This document shows positions 12,929 through 22,082 of a stretch of DNA of 42,006 nucleotides, in pieces (position 1 is the first letter of the stretch; the number at the start of each line of letters is the position of its first letter). The DNA is from a virus. The position numbers and the translations under genes were made by a program. The notes beneath the pieces are model-generated. The model searched no databases. It saw nothing but the letters and a program-made list of their open reading frames with translations, and was not told the origin of the DNA. The DNA lies in IMG/VR virus record IMGVR_UViG_3300010938_000317, positions 1-42,006 of that record; one strand, written 5' to 3'.

Positions 12929-14050
12929 TTACGGGGCTGTGGTGCTGTGCTGCCAGGTGACGCCCGTGCCGGTGAGATCCAGGTATTTGTATCGCACGGT
13001 GCCTGCATCGTTGTACTGGATTACCAATTTTCCGTTCGTGATGTAGATCTTGCCTTCGGAGGAAACAGCCGGATTAGATGGCGTCTGCATCGCCGGCTGC
13101 AACACCATTGCGCCCTCTCCCTCTATCCGCATCCTCTCTGCCGGCGGGAATCCAGCCTGATTCGGGCCGTTCGCCAGGAACCGGATCAAGCTGTGCCGGT
13201 TGCTATCCGACCAATTGCTGGCCGCCTCGATGGATACCATCGCACCTGTGCCTTGTGTCGTTTGTTGCTGCCCGGTGCCAATCAGTGCAAGCAAGCGGTC
13301 ACCCGTCTGTACCGCTACTGGCGATGCCTTTGTGCCCCGGGAACCATGGCCAACAAAGTAGCTGCCTACCGGAGTGCCGGTGCCCGACCACGACAGACAG
13401 CGCACCTGTGCCACCGCGCCCGCTGCGCCGTAGTTGTTCTCGACCCAGACGCCCGTGGCTGAGGCGGACTGATCGTAGACGTGCAGGTGATAGTCCGGCC
13501 AGACTTCATCAGGAAGGTTGATGCCTAACCGAGTGGGTATTTTGCTGTACCAGCCGGAATGCAATTGCAGCCGCATGTTCTGCGATGAGTCGAAAAGCTG
13601 AATCACACCACCAGCACTGTCTTGTGCAATCAGCGCCCTTGCGCTGCCGGCGCGATCCAACCGGAACCCCTGCCAGTCTGCTGATGCGTTGCCGTGCAGC
13701 GGGTGAGCCGCCGCGGTGCCGATACCAATGCGGCCAGACGCATCTACCATTAGCCCAGCAGATGGCTCCCACGCCGATCCGCTCCAGCGCATGAGGTTGC
13801 CGCTGGATGCACCACCGGCTGTGATATCGCTCGGTGCTATTGACGCCCACTGCTGATCTCCGCGCAGGAACGTGGAAGCCGACGCTGTGCCGGAGCCGAG
13901 CCGGGCGGTGGCCAGCACGCCTGAATTGATCGCGGAGGCACTGTGCTGATGGTTTCCCAGCTCGGTGTTCAGCGCCGTGAAATTCGAGTTGATGCTGCTG
14001 AGACTGGCGTCCACCGGATCATCCAGGGTAAGCACTATGATGTTCGCCAT
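12929..14050 (-). CDS. Tail fibre-like protein
   Basis: A 373-residue protein beginning MANIIVLTLDDPVDASLSSI. Fibre-like features are an N-terminal coiled region, a HQHSASAIN... tail-fibre-type stretch, LRGDQQWASI (a common phage fibre repeat), MRWSGSAWEP and a Gly/Ser/Thr/Ala-rich beta region with no Cys cluster. The C-terminal part (YITNGKLVIQYNDAGTVRYK) is typical of trimeric fibre tips. It presumably forms a host-binding appendage. It is the last gene of the late block, with a 16-base overlap with the gene upstream. Confidence 0.7.
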   Translation of the reverse strand: MANIIVLTLDDPVDASLSSINSNFTALNTELGNHQHSASAINSGVLATARLGSGTASASTFLRGDQQWASIAPSDITAGGASSGNLMRWSGSAWEPSAGLMVDASGRIGIGTAAAHPLHGNASADWQGFRLDRAGSARALIAQDSAGGVIQLFDSSQNMRLQLHSGWYSKIPTRLGINLPDEVWPDYHLHVYDQSASATGVWVENNYGAAGAVAQVRCLSWSGTGTPVGSYFVGHGSRGTKASPVAVQTGDRLLALIGTGQQQTTQGTGAMVSIEAASNWSDSNRHSLIRFLANGPNQAGFPPAERMRIEGEGAMVLQPAMQTPSNPAVSSEGKIYITNGKLVIQYNDAGTVRYKYLDLTGTGVTWQHSTTAP

Positions 14051-14379
14051 GTCGCCCTCCCTCTTTGCATTCTGCTCGCTGGCGCAATCGTAAATGCAAA
14101 TGGCCCGTCAAGTTGAGCCTGCGCCGGGATTACAGTGAAGCCGATAAGCTGCGGTTGAAGCGCGCGAAGCGGCAGCACGCCTGCATTTTGTGGAGATATT
14201 GCCCCGATCGCGACGGCTTGTGGCGCAACATGCATCGCGTAGGCAACCGTCGCATTCCCCGGGTCTGTCGACATCAACGCCTGCGGAGCACAAAAACCGC
14301 GCCATGACTGCGTATAGCTGCGCCATGTGCCAGTGAGAATGCCCCAGCGCGGATAGCATGGCGAGACGAAATGCGTCAT
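14035..14379 (-). CDS. Hypothetical tail-accessory protein
   Basis: A 114-residue protein (MTHFVSPCYPRWGILTGTWR...) rich in Ala, Gln and Pro. No family is recognised. It is coupled by ATGA to the preceding tail protein and overlaps the fibre gene, so a role in fibre attachment or as a small structural protein is plausible. Confidence 0.5.
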   Translation of the reverse strand: MTHFVSPCYPRWGILTGTWRSYTQSWRGFCAPQALMSTDPGNATVAYAMHVAPQAVAIGAISPQNAGVLPLRALQPQLIGFTVIPAQAQLDGPFAFTIAPASRMQRGRATWRTS

Positions 14380-14720
14380 GACATCTGCACGACCCAGGTG
14401 GAAGCGTTGAGCACCAAGCCGTCACCCGCCGTCACCGTCTTGGCCTGAGTCAAAGATGAGCCGAAAAGGAATGTGGAACCGCGCCACAAGCCAACATGCG
14501 TCACAGTGCAGGACGGCAGATTGGTCCACAACGCCGCATTGCTGTTCGAACTCTGCGCGCCCGAAGCTGGCGCGAACATGATGGCGGCGCGTGAATAGCC
14601 TCCCCCGGTCACCTCGTTTGCGCCATTGATGTCAGGGTCCGCCGTGTGCAGGCTCACGGTCAGCGTGGCCTGCAGAATGCCATCGAGCCCGAAGTTCTTC
14701 GCGGCCGTCGTAACAGCCAT
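14376..14720 (-). CDS. Phage minor structural protein (LHTADPxxxGANEVTGGGY type)
   Basis: A 114-residue beta-rich protein. The segment SLHTADPDINGANEVTGGGY is a recurrent signature of small phage virion proteins found next to tail-tip or fibre genes; the remainder (SCTVTHVGLWRGSTFLFGSS, KTVTAGDGLVLNASTW) fits the same family. It probably decorates the tail tip or fibre. The exact function is not established from sequence. Confidence 0.65.
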   Translation of the reverse strand: MAVTTAAKNFGLDGILQATLTVSLHTADPDINGANEVTGGGYSRAAIMFAPASGAQSSNSNAALWTNLPSCTVTHVGLWRGSTFLFGSSLTQAKTVTAGDGLVLNASTWVVQMS

Positions 14721-14728
14721 GTTTCACC

Positions 14729-15034
14729 TCACGATTTCGGCGCAGCGGTGCGGACATTGACAATGGCCGACTGCGCTTCTTTGATTTGATGCTCCAACGC
14801 CTGAAGCTGCTCCTTCAGCTGCCTCACTGATGGCGGGTCGTAACGCCCATGCAGGACCTGTGCGATGTTCTGCCTGAGGACCTCGCGGAGGTAATCGTCG
14901 ACGTTCCGGAACAGTGGCTCGACGATTGTGCGCTCAGGGTTCTCCGGGTCCTGTTTTGGTTGCGTTGCTGCGCGACGCCACTGGTTCAGCGCGTCGTAAA
15001 CATCATCCGGCAATTCGATTTGAATAATCGGCAT
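14729..15034 (-). CDS. Small hypothetical protein, possible tail-tip accessory
   Basis: A 101-residue protein. The N-terminal half (MPIIQIELPDDVYDALNQWR) resembles a short strand plus helix of ribbon-helix-helix type, and the C-terminal half (KEQLQALEHQIKEAQSAIVN) is a coiled coil. It follows the hub gene. No firm family is seen; it may be a structural coiled coil or a DNA-binding protein. Confidence 0.55.
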   Translation of the reverse strand: MPIIQIELPDDVYDALNQWRRAATQPKQDPENPERTIVEPLFRNVDDYLREVLRQNIAQVLHGRYDPPSVRQLKEQLQALEHQIKEAQSAIVNVRTAAPKS

Positions 15035-15048
15035 TTGTCTCTCCTGAT

Positions 15049-18000
15049 TTACGGGATTATTGGGATTTTTCCCAGATAGTTGCCTGAGCTGTCATATGCA
15101 GGCACCCATTTTGTGGCAGTTAGGCTGCCAAGATCCAGGTTCTCATTGTACACGTTGGCCCAACGGAAATTTGACGATGAATCAATCACGACGTTTGAGC
15201 CGAGCCTGTATTCGTTCACAGCCACGTATGCTCCGGCCCCAAGAGATATCAAAGCTGCGGCAGTGGATGAGACTACCATCCTGAGTCCGCGCGTGCTGGT
15301 GTTTCCAACCTCCACATAAGCCATACCGGAGCCAGAGTACAAACGCGCGAATGCATGAGGATAGATGGATGTAGCATCGGCCATTAATCCGGACGTTTCT
15401 AGCTGGCTGTACGGACCGCCTCCTGATACCGGCTCAAATCGCAGATTGCCGTACCGCAGCCTGGCACGGATGTTCCCTCCGGAACTGGACACCATCAGCC
15501 CATTTGCCGGAGATATTTCCGTTGTGTATGAGTATGTATCCAAAGAATTCACCAAAAGGACAACATCGTTGAGCTGGGCAGACGTAGACGACAAATCGAT
15601 TTTCGGATTCGAAAACGTCCCGCCGAACCGACCTCGCGCCGACCACATGCCGACGAAGCCCACGCCGTCGTCACCCACGAAGCCAATCGTCGCCCCAAAT
15701 GCGTCTTTGACGACAAAGCGCGGAGGCTTTCCGCCACCGCCTCCAACCAGAATTTCTGTCGCGGCGAGCTGCTGCGTGCCTATTGCGCCAGCCGAGATCT
15801 GTCCGGCCTCGAGCTTGTTTACTGTGAGCTGGTCCTTGATCTCAAGGCCAGTGAGAGGGAGCACATAGGCGCTTCCGTTCCAGCGGTACAGCTTGCCGTC
15901 GGCGGTGTTGTAAATGGTGCGCCCGCTGAAGGCCCCAGGAACAGAACTGAAAATCCGGATCGGCTCGATGCTCGCTGCGAATTCGGAAGCAGTGAGGCCG
16001 TCGATCTGAAGCTGCGCTTTGATCTCGGAGCTGTTGACGACCGCCACATAGGCTGATCCATTCCAGCGGTAGATCCTGCCGTTGGCTGTCCAATAGACGA
16101 AATTGCTGCCCTGATAGGGCAGCATGGTCGGATCGCTGCCGACGATGACAGGCACATCGCGATTGGTCGCCGTGGTGATCCGACCTGAGCCATCCACCGT
16201 TAGAGGACCGATCGCCATTGCCGGCTTCGCCTTGGTTGCGCTTACCCCTGCCGACGTTGGTACCGAGATGAAGAATTCCGGAGGAGAAGCGGTATTTTCC
16301 TGCCCGAGGCTGTTGCAGGCCACGGCCCTGAAGATCCAGTATTCGGGGGCGCTCGGAAGCGGCCACCAGCCGCCCGGACCTCCAGTAATGATGCTGGCGA
16401 CCTTGTCCGGCAGCCAATCGCCGATTGGCTGCCCGCTGCTATTTGCAGGCCTGCGGTAAATGTGGACGTGGTGGTAATCAGGGTCCGACGGAGGAGTGAA
16501 CGAGAACACGAAGCGCCCGCGCGGAATGTCTTGGGTCTGGTCAGTCTCCACCGTGACGGAGAACCCGGTAACCTGATCGCTCAGCCCGGCGATGGGCAGG
16601 AGCACAGAAGCGATGGGCAGATTGCCTGGCGGATAGTCGGTAGGCGATGGCCAAATCCCATCGTCTGGGACGTTGCAGACGAGCGCAAGATGGAGATATT
16701 CAGCGGCGCCTTTCGGTGGAGCGACCCATATGGTGAGAGCGCTGGACGCCGTGTTCGCCTCAGTGCGCTGAAACGCCACATAGGCCGGCGGCGAAGGGCT
16801 CGACGTTCTCGCCTCCCAAATGCCGTAAATGATGCCGGTCTTTGGCAGAGGCGTCCATGAGACATCCACCTTCCCGAGGCGAACGCCGTTGCCATCGTCC
16901 CAGTAGCCAGCGAGCACGGCCTGCAGTCCGAAATTGTGCCCCGCGCCGGGCAGCACACTGCCGAGCCCCAGCGCGATGGACGTCGGCCCATGTTGCTGGC
17001 CCCACCGGCGGATAGCGCCGGATTCGCTCCGGCTGACCGGGCGCAGATAGAACTGCGTGCTCGTTCCCGGCCGGATCTCGTACCAGTCAGAGTGCACCGT
17101 GGCGGGCGCGCCGGCATTGTGCGCAGCGACGTGCCGCAGCGTCGTCCAGCCCTCGTCCTGCGCCGGCGCGGGCTCGTCTGTGAAGCGCAGCCATACGTCC
17201 GTGCCGCCGTAGTCGATGTTCGTGAGCGCCGCTCCCTCGAGCGTAATGGTGATGCGATATGCCCAGCCGCCCTCGGTATCGCGGTACTCCACCGAGGCTG
17301 ACTGGATCTCTGCAGAAGACGACAATTGCGGGCCTCCAGAGAGCACCCACGCGGTGAAATCGAGTAGCACGGAGACGTGCGGCGTAGCGCCGACAGGCTG
17401 CGGCGGGCTCAGTTGCGTGAGCCTGACCAGCGGAACATCCTCTCGCCATGTTGATGTCGCGACGTACAAAATCCAGCGGACTTCTTTTGATGAGAGCCCC
17501 TGCAGCCAGGCGAATGGCGGGTATGGCACTGACAGCTCCAGGAGCACCGGCTCCCCTGTTTTGGCGTATTGATTTGCGACAAATAAGAGCTGCCCGGGGA
17601 GCGTGGGATTCGCTGGGTTTGGATCATCCTCCTTGGGTGTCTCGACATAGCAGCGGAAATGCGACAGGCCCTCAAGTTGTGGCGCCGTCCCGGACAACTT
17701 GATCGTCACCTGTTGCGTCTCATCATCAAGAGACGTCGAGACCACGTTGAGATTTTTGATTGGGATTTCCGGAACTTGCTCTTGCGGAACCGGGTCCGGC
17801 TGGACGTCTTGGGGCTTCGGGCCGACGAGCATGTCGTACATGGAGTCCGTTGTCGTCCGGCCCTGCACCTCGATGCTGTAGTCGCCATTAAGCCGCCAGC
17901 CGGTGACGCGGAATTCGCCTGTGCCACCAGGCATGTCGGGATGCGTGAGCGAGCAGACCATGCCGGGCTCGGTGTTCAGCGCCAGCACGGTGGTCTTGAA

Positions 18001-20163
18001 GGCGACATGGCGCGCGCGCTCCCATTCGCTCTGCGAGATCCCTCCGAGCTCCTCGCGCAGGCGCGTAGTGATAATGCGCGCGGCCTGGGATTTCGATGCT
18101 GTGCCAGCGAGGTTGACAGTGGACTTCAGGAAGAGCGGGCCCGCACCGCCTCCGACCAGCGTCGCGTGGTCGATGTCGTAGAGCGAGATGGAGTTGGCGA
18201 CGTACTGGTAATCCTCGTCGGCAAAATTCGCCGTGAGGTGATTGAATGATGGCCGCAACGGCGCAAGCTGCAGGCTGTTAAAGAGAATGTTGCCCTCGGT
18301 GAATGCCTCCGCCGTCGATGAATTCACGCGCACGCCGAACTTGAGCTTGCCGTTCGCGAAGGTGTAGTAGCCCAGGCAATTCATCAGGACTTCCTGGAGC
18401 CAGTCGCGAAGGGGTTTCTCCTCCTGAAGGACGCCTCGGAATTTGAATTGAGTCTCCGTGCCAGAGCCGATGAGCTTGGCGACCTGCTGGTCGCAGATAG
18501 CCGCTGCCGCAACGGCTGCATCGACATCGAACAGCGTCTCTGCGAAATCGAGTTGCTGTGCGGTGAGGTTTTGCCCGGTCCGCAGCCCCCGCGCTCGCAT
18601 GACCATGTTGACCGCGACCCAGATCGGGTTAGTCAGAGCGGATTGCCACGTGCGGTTTCCAGGCGATGTCCACTTCCAGCCGCCCAAGCCCTGCGAGACC
18701 ACGGCCTCCATCGCATGCTCTGTGAGCCGCGAGAGCTGCAAGCCTTTGGAGTCCGAGCGCCGGATCATGACGAAGGCCGTCCCGGCTGTGCGCTCGGTGA
18801 TCGCGGGGCCATCTGTGTCAAAGCCGAATGGCGTCGGATTGGGATCGGGCCCGAGATTTTCTAACAGACCCAGCGGCCCCGGATAGCCGTGGTGCGGCTG
18901 CCCATCGAGCTTGTGCCCCGCTCCGTATGCGCCCAGCGGCCCCTCGCCCACGATACCGACGGCTGCGTAGAAATCGCTCTCGTCGCGCCCCATGGCGATC
19001 TTGGCGTTCACCGGCATGGCCGAGTCGGTGTAGATCTCGGGCACTACCTGGTCGTAAATCGAGTCCGCCACAAGCGAGACGGAGGTAAGCGTCGAGCGCC
19101 CGAAGCCCCAGACGCCAGTCGAGTTGTCCTTGATGCGCACGCCCTGCGGCTTCGCAATGATGCCGCCGAAATAGTTGTCCATGCCATGCGCCCGGCAACC
19201 GTTCGGAGTATCGAAGCCTTTGTCGCACGACTCATGCGGACCCGAATACGGGCAGCCGGGCCCCTTGAATTGCTTCCAGCAGGTGCGCGAGATGCGGCGC
19301 GTGGGGTAGGGCAGATTGAGTTCGTAGAGCCCGTCGGCAGCAGTTACCTCGAATTCCGGCCCGCTGTCGCTCGACCAGTTGGTGATGTTGCCGGACCACA
19401 GATCGAGCTTGATGCCTGTGCCGACATGGTACAGGCCGAACGAAATCTGCGCGCGGTACAGGTCCGTGTCGTTCGCGAGATCGCGCATGACGCGGTCGGC
19501 GTTTCCGAAAACAAATCTGGCCTCATCCGTTTCAGCGCCGATCGACTGCGAGATGCCGTCGAATTGGACTAGCCGCGCCTGATAAAGCTGACCGCCAATG
19601 ATGCAGCGGCGATCGGATAGATAGATGGCCGGGTAGCCAGGCTCAAGCGGCTGAATGCGGATGAGCGGGATGATCTCCTGCGTCTGCGAGAGCAGCGCGG
19701 TCTGCAATGCGGTCGGCGGAAAGCGATTGACGGACTGGTTGAGCGGATAGGATGGCGTCGTCTGCGGGATCTCGATGAGCGTCACGCCGAGCGAGCAGGC
19801 CCAATCGGAGATCACCTCCCACGAGAGCGGCTCGTTGGCGAACCGGACAGTTACCGAATCCGTGCCGCTCCCGTCCTCGCGGGGCGCGTTGAAGGTGAAC
19901 GCGCCGTATGGGCCGTACTTGCTCTCCCAGAAATTCCGCAGCGCAATGCGCTCCGCATCGCGGACTAAACGCTTGCGGATGGTCCAACGGCGCACGCCGG
20001 TGCCGATGAGAAATCGCTGCTCGATCTTGGCGTTGCCGCTGCCGAACTGGTGCACCGCGACCTCATAATCGCGGCGCATCTCGACTGGATAATCTGGCGT
20101 CAGCGGGAATGTCCCGCTCGGCGTGATCTCGGGGACAGGGATGTTTCCGATGTAGTCAGGCAT
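15049..20163 (-). CDS. Giant tail-tip/host-specificity hub (DIT-like + L-like + J-like)
   Basis: A 1704-residue protein joining parts that are separate in lambda. Residues 25-130 resemble a distal-tail (DUF2460/gpM-like) domain (KRLVRDAERIALRNFWESKY). Residues 165-330 resemble gpL, with four Cys at 295, 304, 313 and 323 (CDKGFDTPNGCRAHG) that may hold an iron-sulphur cluster as in lambda gpL. Residues about 480-800 look like the baseplate-hub core of gpJ. Then come Pro-rich and fibronectin-III-like segments, two copies of a YRWNGSAYV module (15850-15900 and 16040-16075) each followed by an E-I-K-x-Q-L segment as in J proteins, and a beta-rich receptor-binding C-terminus. The ATG overlaps the previous stop (TGATG). 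It likely closes the tail tube and binds the host. Confidence 0.85.
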   Translation of the reverse strand: MPDYIGNIPVPEITPSGTFPLTPDYPVEMRRDYEVAVHQFGSGNAKIEQRFLIGTGVRRWTIRKRLVRDAERIALRNFWESKYGPYGAFTFNAPREDGSGTDSVTVRFANEPLSWEVISDWACSLGVTLIEIPQTTPSYPLNQSVNRFPPTALQTALLSQTQEIIPLIRIQPLEPGYPAIYLSDRRCIIGGQLYQARLVQFDGISQSIGAETDEARFVFGNADRVMRDLANDTDLYRAQISFGLYHVGTGIKLDLWSGNITNWSSDSGPEFEVTAADGLYELNLPYPTRRISRTCWKQFKGPGCPYSGPHESCDKGFDTPNGCRAHGMDNYFGGIIAKPQGVRIKDNSTGVWGFGRSTLTSVSLVADSIYDQVVPEIYTDSAMPVNAKIAMGRDESDFYAAVGIVGEGPLGAYGAGHKLDGQPHHGYPGPLGLLENLGPDPNPTPFGFDTDGPAITERTAGTAFVMIRRSDSKGLQLSRLTEHAMEAVVSQGLGGWKWTSPGNRTWQSALTNPIWVAVNMVMRARGLRTGQNLTAQQLDFAETLFDVDAAVAAAAICDQQVAKLIGSGTETQFKFRGVLQEEKPLRDWLQEVLMNCLGYYTFANGKLKFGVRVNSSTAEAFTEGNILFNSLQLAPLRPSFNHLTANFADEDYQYVANSISLYDIDHATLVGGGAGPLFLKSTVNLAGTASKSQAARIITTRLREELGGISQSEWERARHVAFKTTVLALNTEPGMVCSLTHPDMPGGTGEFRVTGWRLNGDYSIEVQGRTTTDSMYDMLVGPKPQDVQPDPVPQEQVPEIPIKNLNVVSTSLDDETQQVTIKLSGTAPQLEGLSHFRCYVETPKEDDPNPANPTLPGQLLFVANQYAKTGEPVLLELSVPYPPFAWLQGLSSKEVRWILYVATSTWREDVPLVRLTQLSPPQPVGATPHVSVLLDFTAWVLSGGPQLSSSAEIQSASVEYRDTEGGWAYRITITLEGAALTNIDYGGTDVWLRFTDEPAPAQDEGWTTLRHVAAHNAGAPATVHSDWYEIRPGTSTQFYLRPVSRSESGAIRRWGQQHGPTSIALGLGSVLPGAGHNFGLQAVLAGYWDDGNGVRLGKVDVSWTPLPKTGIIYGIWEARTSSPSPPAYVAFQRTEANTASSALTIWVAPPKGAAEYLHLALVCNVPDDGIWPSPTDYPPGNLPIASVLLPIAGLSDQVTGFSVTVETDQTQDIPRGRFVFSFTPPSDPDYHHVHIYRRPANSSGQPIGDWLPDKVASIITGGPGGWWPLPSAPEYWIFRAVACNSLGQENTASPPEFFISVPTSAGVSATKAKPAMAIGPLTVDGSGRITTATNRDVPVIVGSDPTMLPYQGSNFVYWTANGRIYRWNGSAYVAVVNSSEIKAQLQIDGLTASEFAASIEPIRIFSSVPGAFSGRTIYNTADGKLYRWNGSAYVLPLTGLEIKDQLTVNKLEAGQISAGAIGTQQLAATEILVGGGGGKPPRFVVKDAFGATIGFVGDDGVGFVGMWSARGRFGGTFSNPKIDLSSTSAQLNDVVLLVNSLDTYSYTTEISPANGLMVSSSGGNIRARLRYGNLRFEPVSGGGPYSQLETSGLMADATSIYPHAFARLYSGSGMAYVEVGNTSTRGLRMVVSSTAAALISLGAGAYVAVNEYRLGSNVVIDSSSNFRWANVYNENLDLGSLTATKWVPAYDSSGNYLGKIPIIP

Positions 20164-20564
20164 CAGGCAAGCTCCATCAATGCAAGCGACGCATCAATCC
20201 TGCCCAGTTGCAAAGCCTGTTCCCATGGCCCATCGAAGCGGACGGTGTAGCGACCAATGATTGCCTGCCCCGTCGGGTCGTGGGAGAATTTCGGGCTGGT
20301 CTCGTACGGGTCGTAGAAGTAGAAGGGCTCGGCAGGGCCTTTGCGAGCCTCGTAGAAGCTGCGCAGCGCAGCGAGCTGCGCTGCCGTCAGTCGCTTCGAG
20401 AGCATCCAGGATTTCCGGCTGTTCGTTGCCTGCGCCGAGCGCTGAGACTCGCCGTTTCGGTACACGTTATCGAGCACCGGGTAGCTCTGCGCGCGTGCGA
20501 ACGCAGTCGACAGGCTCGCCGGGAGCACGGCGGACGGGGCAGCGTTTTGCACAGATCCTGGCAT
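20163..20564 (-). CDS. Minor tail protein, DUF2460/gpM-like
   Basis: A 133-residue protein. The stretch SWMLSKRLTAAQLAALRSFY followed by PAEPFYFYDPYET and RYTVRFDGPWEQALQLGR is typical of distal-tail proteins and repeats the theme of the first 130 residues of the hub, so the two may be related by duplication. It links the tail tube to the tip complex in this family. TAATG junction with the JAB protease upstream. Confidence 0.7.
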   Translation of the reverse strand: MPGSVQNAAPSAVLPASLSTAFARAQSYPVLDNVYRNGESQRSAQATNSRKSWMLSKRLTAAQLAALRSFYEARKGPAEPFYFYDPYETSPKFSHDPTGQAIIGRYTVRFDGPWEQALQLGRIDASLALMELA

Positions 20565-21034
20565 TACTGCTGCGCCTCCATTACCACGACCTCGCCCGGC
20601 GCCCGGCAGAACCACGTGCTGGCCCGCAGACGTCCGCGGTATTGCCAGACTACCGTGATGCCCGCGAGTGCTCCTTCGGCCCAATAGCGGACATCAGCCT
20701 CGCTCAATGTCCTGTCGGGTGGGCGCATCTGAGAGTACTCGTGCTCCCGGTAGGGATGCGTGTGGATGTCCCCGAGCACCTGCCAGTCCTCGTCCTCGGC
20801 GATGTGCGCCGCCTCAGCCATCCAGTCCGGGTGCGGCGCGACCCATGAGTCGCTCGCACGCTCGGCGACATCGGGCGGCGACCAGATCTGCTCGATGACT
20901 GCGGCGGCCGTTGCTTCAATGCGTCGGCCGAGCAGAATGCCGTAATGTTCGCGCGGCCACGCGGCGCGGGCGGCCGCATGCCAGCGGCGCTTCAGCGCCG
21001 GCGGCCAGATGACTGCTTCGATTCGGCGAGCCAA
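20564..21034 (-). CDS. JAB/JAMM-family metalloprotease, lambda K-like tail-assembly protein
   Basis: A protein of about 156 residues with the JAMM zinc-protease pattern: HYGILLG at the start of the fold, DIHTHPYREHEYS with the paired histidines, then LSEADV giving the S-x-x-D, with an unusually long loop in between. In lambda K this domain sits beside an NlpC/P60 domain; here no P60 domain is fused, but a papain-like peptidase is encoded nearby at 22777-23262. The start is inferred as TTG 21034, preceded by AGAGG; it overlaps the upstream winged-helix gene by 43 bases. It probably takes part in tail-tip maturation or peptidoglycan crossing. Confidence 0.75.
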   Translation of the reverse strand: MARRIEAVIWPPALKRRWHAAARAAWPREHYGILLGRRIEATAAAVIEQIWSPPDVAERASDSWVAPHPDWMAEAAHIAEDEDWQVLGDIHTHPYREHEYSQMRPPDRTLSEADVRYWAEGALAGITVVWQYRGRLRASTWFCRAPGEVVVMEAQQ

Positions 21035-21252
21035 TAGTACCTCTGATACACGCGCCCGCGTTTGATGGTGCAGCACTGGATTGCTCCCGCCCGCAGCAGT
21101 TTGGCCAGATGTAGCCGGGCTGTGTGCACGGTAACGCCATACCGCTGGCCGTACTCCTCGGCCGTCCATGAGTCCGGGGGCGGTTCGGTCAGCGCGTCGG
21201 TGACGATGCCTGCCGCGCGCCGCAACTCGTCAACCTGCTCCCATGCTTTCAT
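20992..21252 (-). CDS. Winged-helix DNA-binding protein
   Basis: An 86-residue protein with a helix-turn-helix core: DSWTAEEYGQRYGVTVHTAR then LHLAKLLRAGAIQ (recognition helix), followed by the wing strands TIKRGRVYQRYYWL. It resembles the small ArsR/MarR-like domains that read DNA. It overlaps the metallophosphoesterase stop by ATGA. A regulator embedded between tail-tip genes is unexpected; it could control late expression. Confidence 0.7.
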   Translation of the reverse strand: MKAWEQVDELRRAAGIVTDALTEPPPDSWTAEEYGQRYGVTVHTARLHLAKLLRAGAIQCCTIKRGRVYQRYYWLAESKQSSGRRR

Positions 21253-22082
21253 CGCATCGTCACCTCCCACTTGCCGGAGCGCTCGAGTATGACGCGCCCC
21301 ATCATGGTCCCGCTTGGCGCAAGCGCAGCAGTCTCGGCGTAACTGTTCCAGTAATCCAAAAATGACGACGACATAATCCCTGCGATTTTCTCCGTTTGGA
21401 TTTTTCCGTGTTTGCGGCGATGCCGCCAGTCGAACAGCACAAAGGCATCATGGAGATGCCCCACCATGTAAACCTGAGAATCGGCCTGACCCATGAATCG
21501 GTGCAGCATCTGTGCTTTCGCCCCTTTCGTGCGTGCATGGCCGCCACCATGCCAGACGGACATTTTGAATGGCGCGTGCTCGCCGAACCAGATGTCGATG
21601 TGCTGCACGCCGCGGCTGTAGGGCACGCCCAGTTGCTGCGAGATCAAGCGGCCGACATCGCCGAAAGTAGCGATCGTGCGCCGTTCGTGATTGCCGCCGA
21701 CGTAGCCCAGAATCCGCTTGCCCTCGGCGAGCGGCGCGAGCAGCGCCACGACTTGGCTCACCTGGTCAATTGGCTCGGCAGTGTTTTCGTACGGCGAGCC
21801 AATGGACAGGACCGTCGCTGCGTCAATCAGATCGCCACCGAGCACGCAGTAGCGCACTGGCGAGGCGAGGATCCAGTCGCGGTAGGCAACGAATTTCTCG
21901 CGTAGGAAATTTTTGTGGCCATACTGGAGGTCTGTGAGGTGCGAGATCTCGATGTGGTCGGCATCCGACTCACGCAGGTCAATCTTGACCAGTTTTGTTT
22001 CGTCGGCGCAGACGTGAGATTTTGTAACGGCTGGCGCGATGAATTCCTCGCGCAGCTTGTCAACGGCGGCCCATTTTCTCAT
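21249..22082 (-). CDS. Calcineurin-like metallophosphoesterase
   Basis: A 277-residue protein with the metallophosphoesterase motifs: LTDLQYGH (D51), LGGDLID (D84), GGNHERR (N131-H132), VWHGGGH (H178) and GHLHD (H209, H211). These bind two metals and hydrolyse phosphoesters; the substrate cannot be told. The first motif is D-L-Q where D-x-H is usual, so one metal ligand may be missing. Some phages carry such enzymes as nucleases or phosphatases. It is coupled by ATGA to the next gene and sits among tail genes. Confidence 0.85.
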   Translation of the reverse strand: MRKWAAVDKLREEFIAPAVTKSHVCADETKLVKIDLRESDADHIEISHLTDLQYGHKNFLREKFVAYRDWILASPVRYCVLGGDLIDAATVLSIGSPYENTAEPIDQVSQVVALLAPLAEGKRILGYVGGNHERRTIATFGDVGRLISQQLGVPYSRGVQHIDIWFGEHAPFKMSVWHGGGHARTKGAKAQMLHRFMGQADSQVYMVGHLHDAFVLFDWRHRRKHGKIQTEKIAGIMSSSFLDYWNSYAETAALAPSGTMMGRVILERSGKWEVTMR

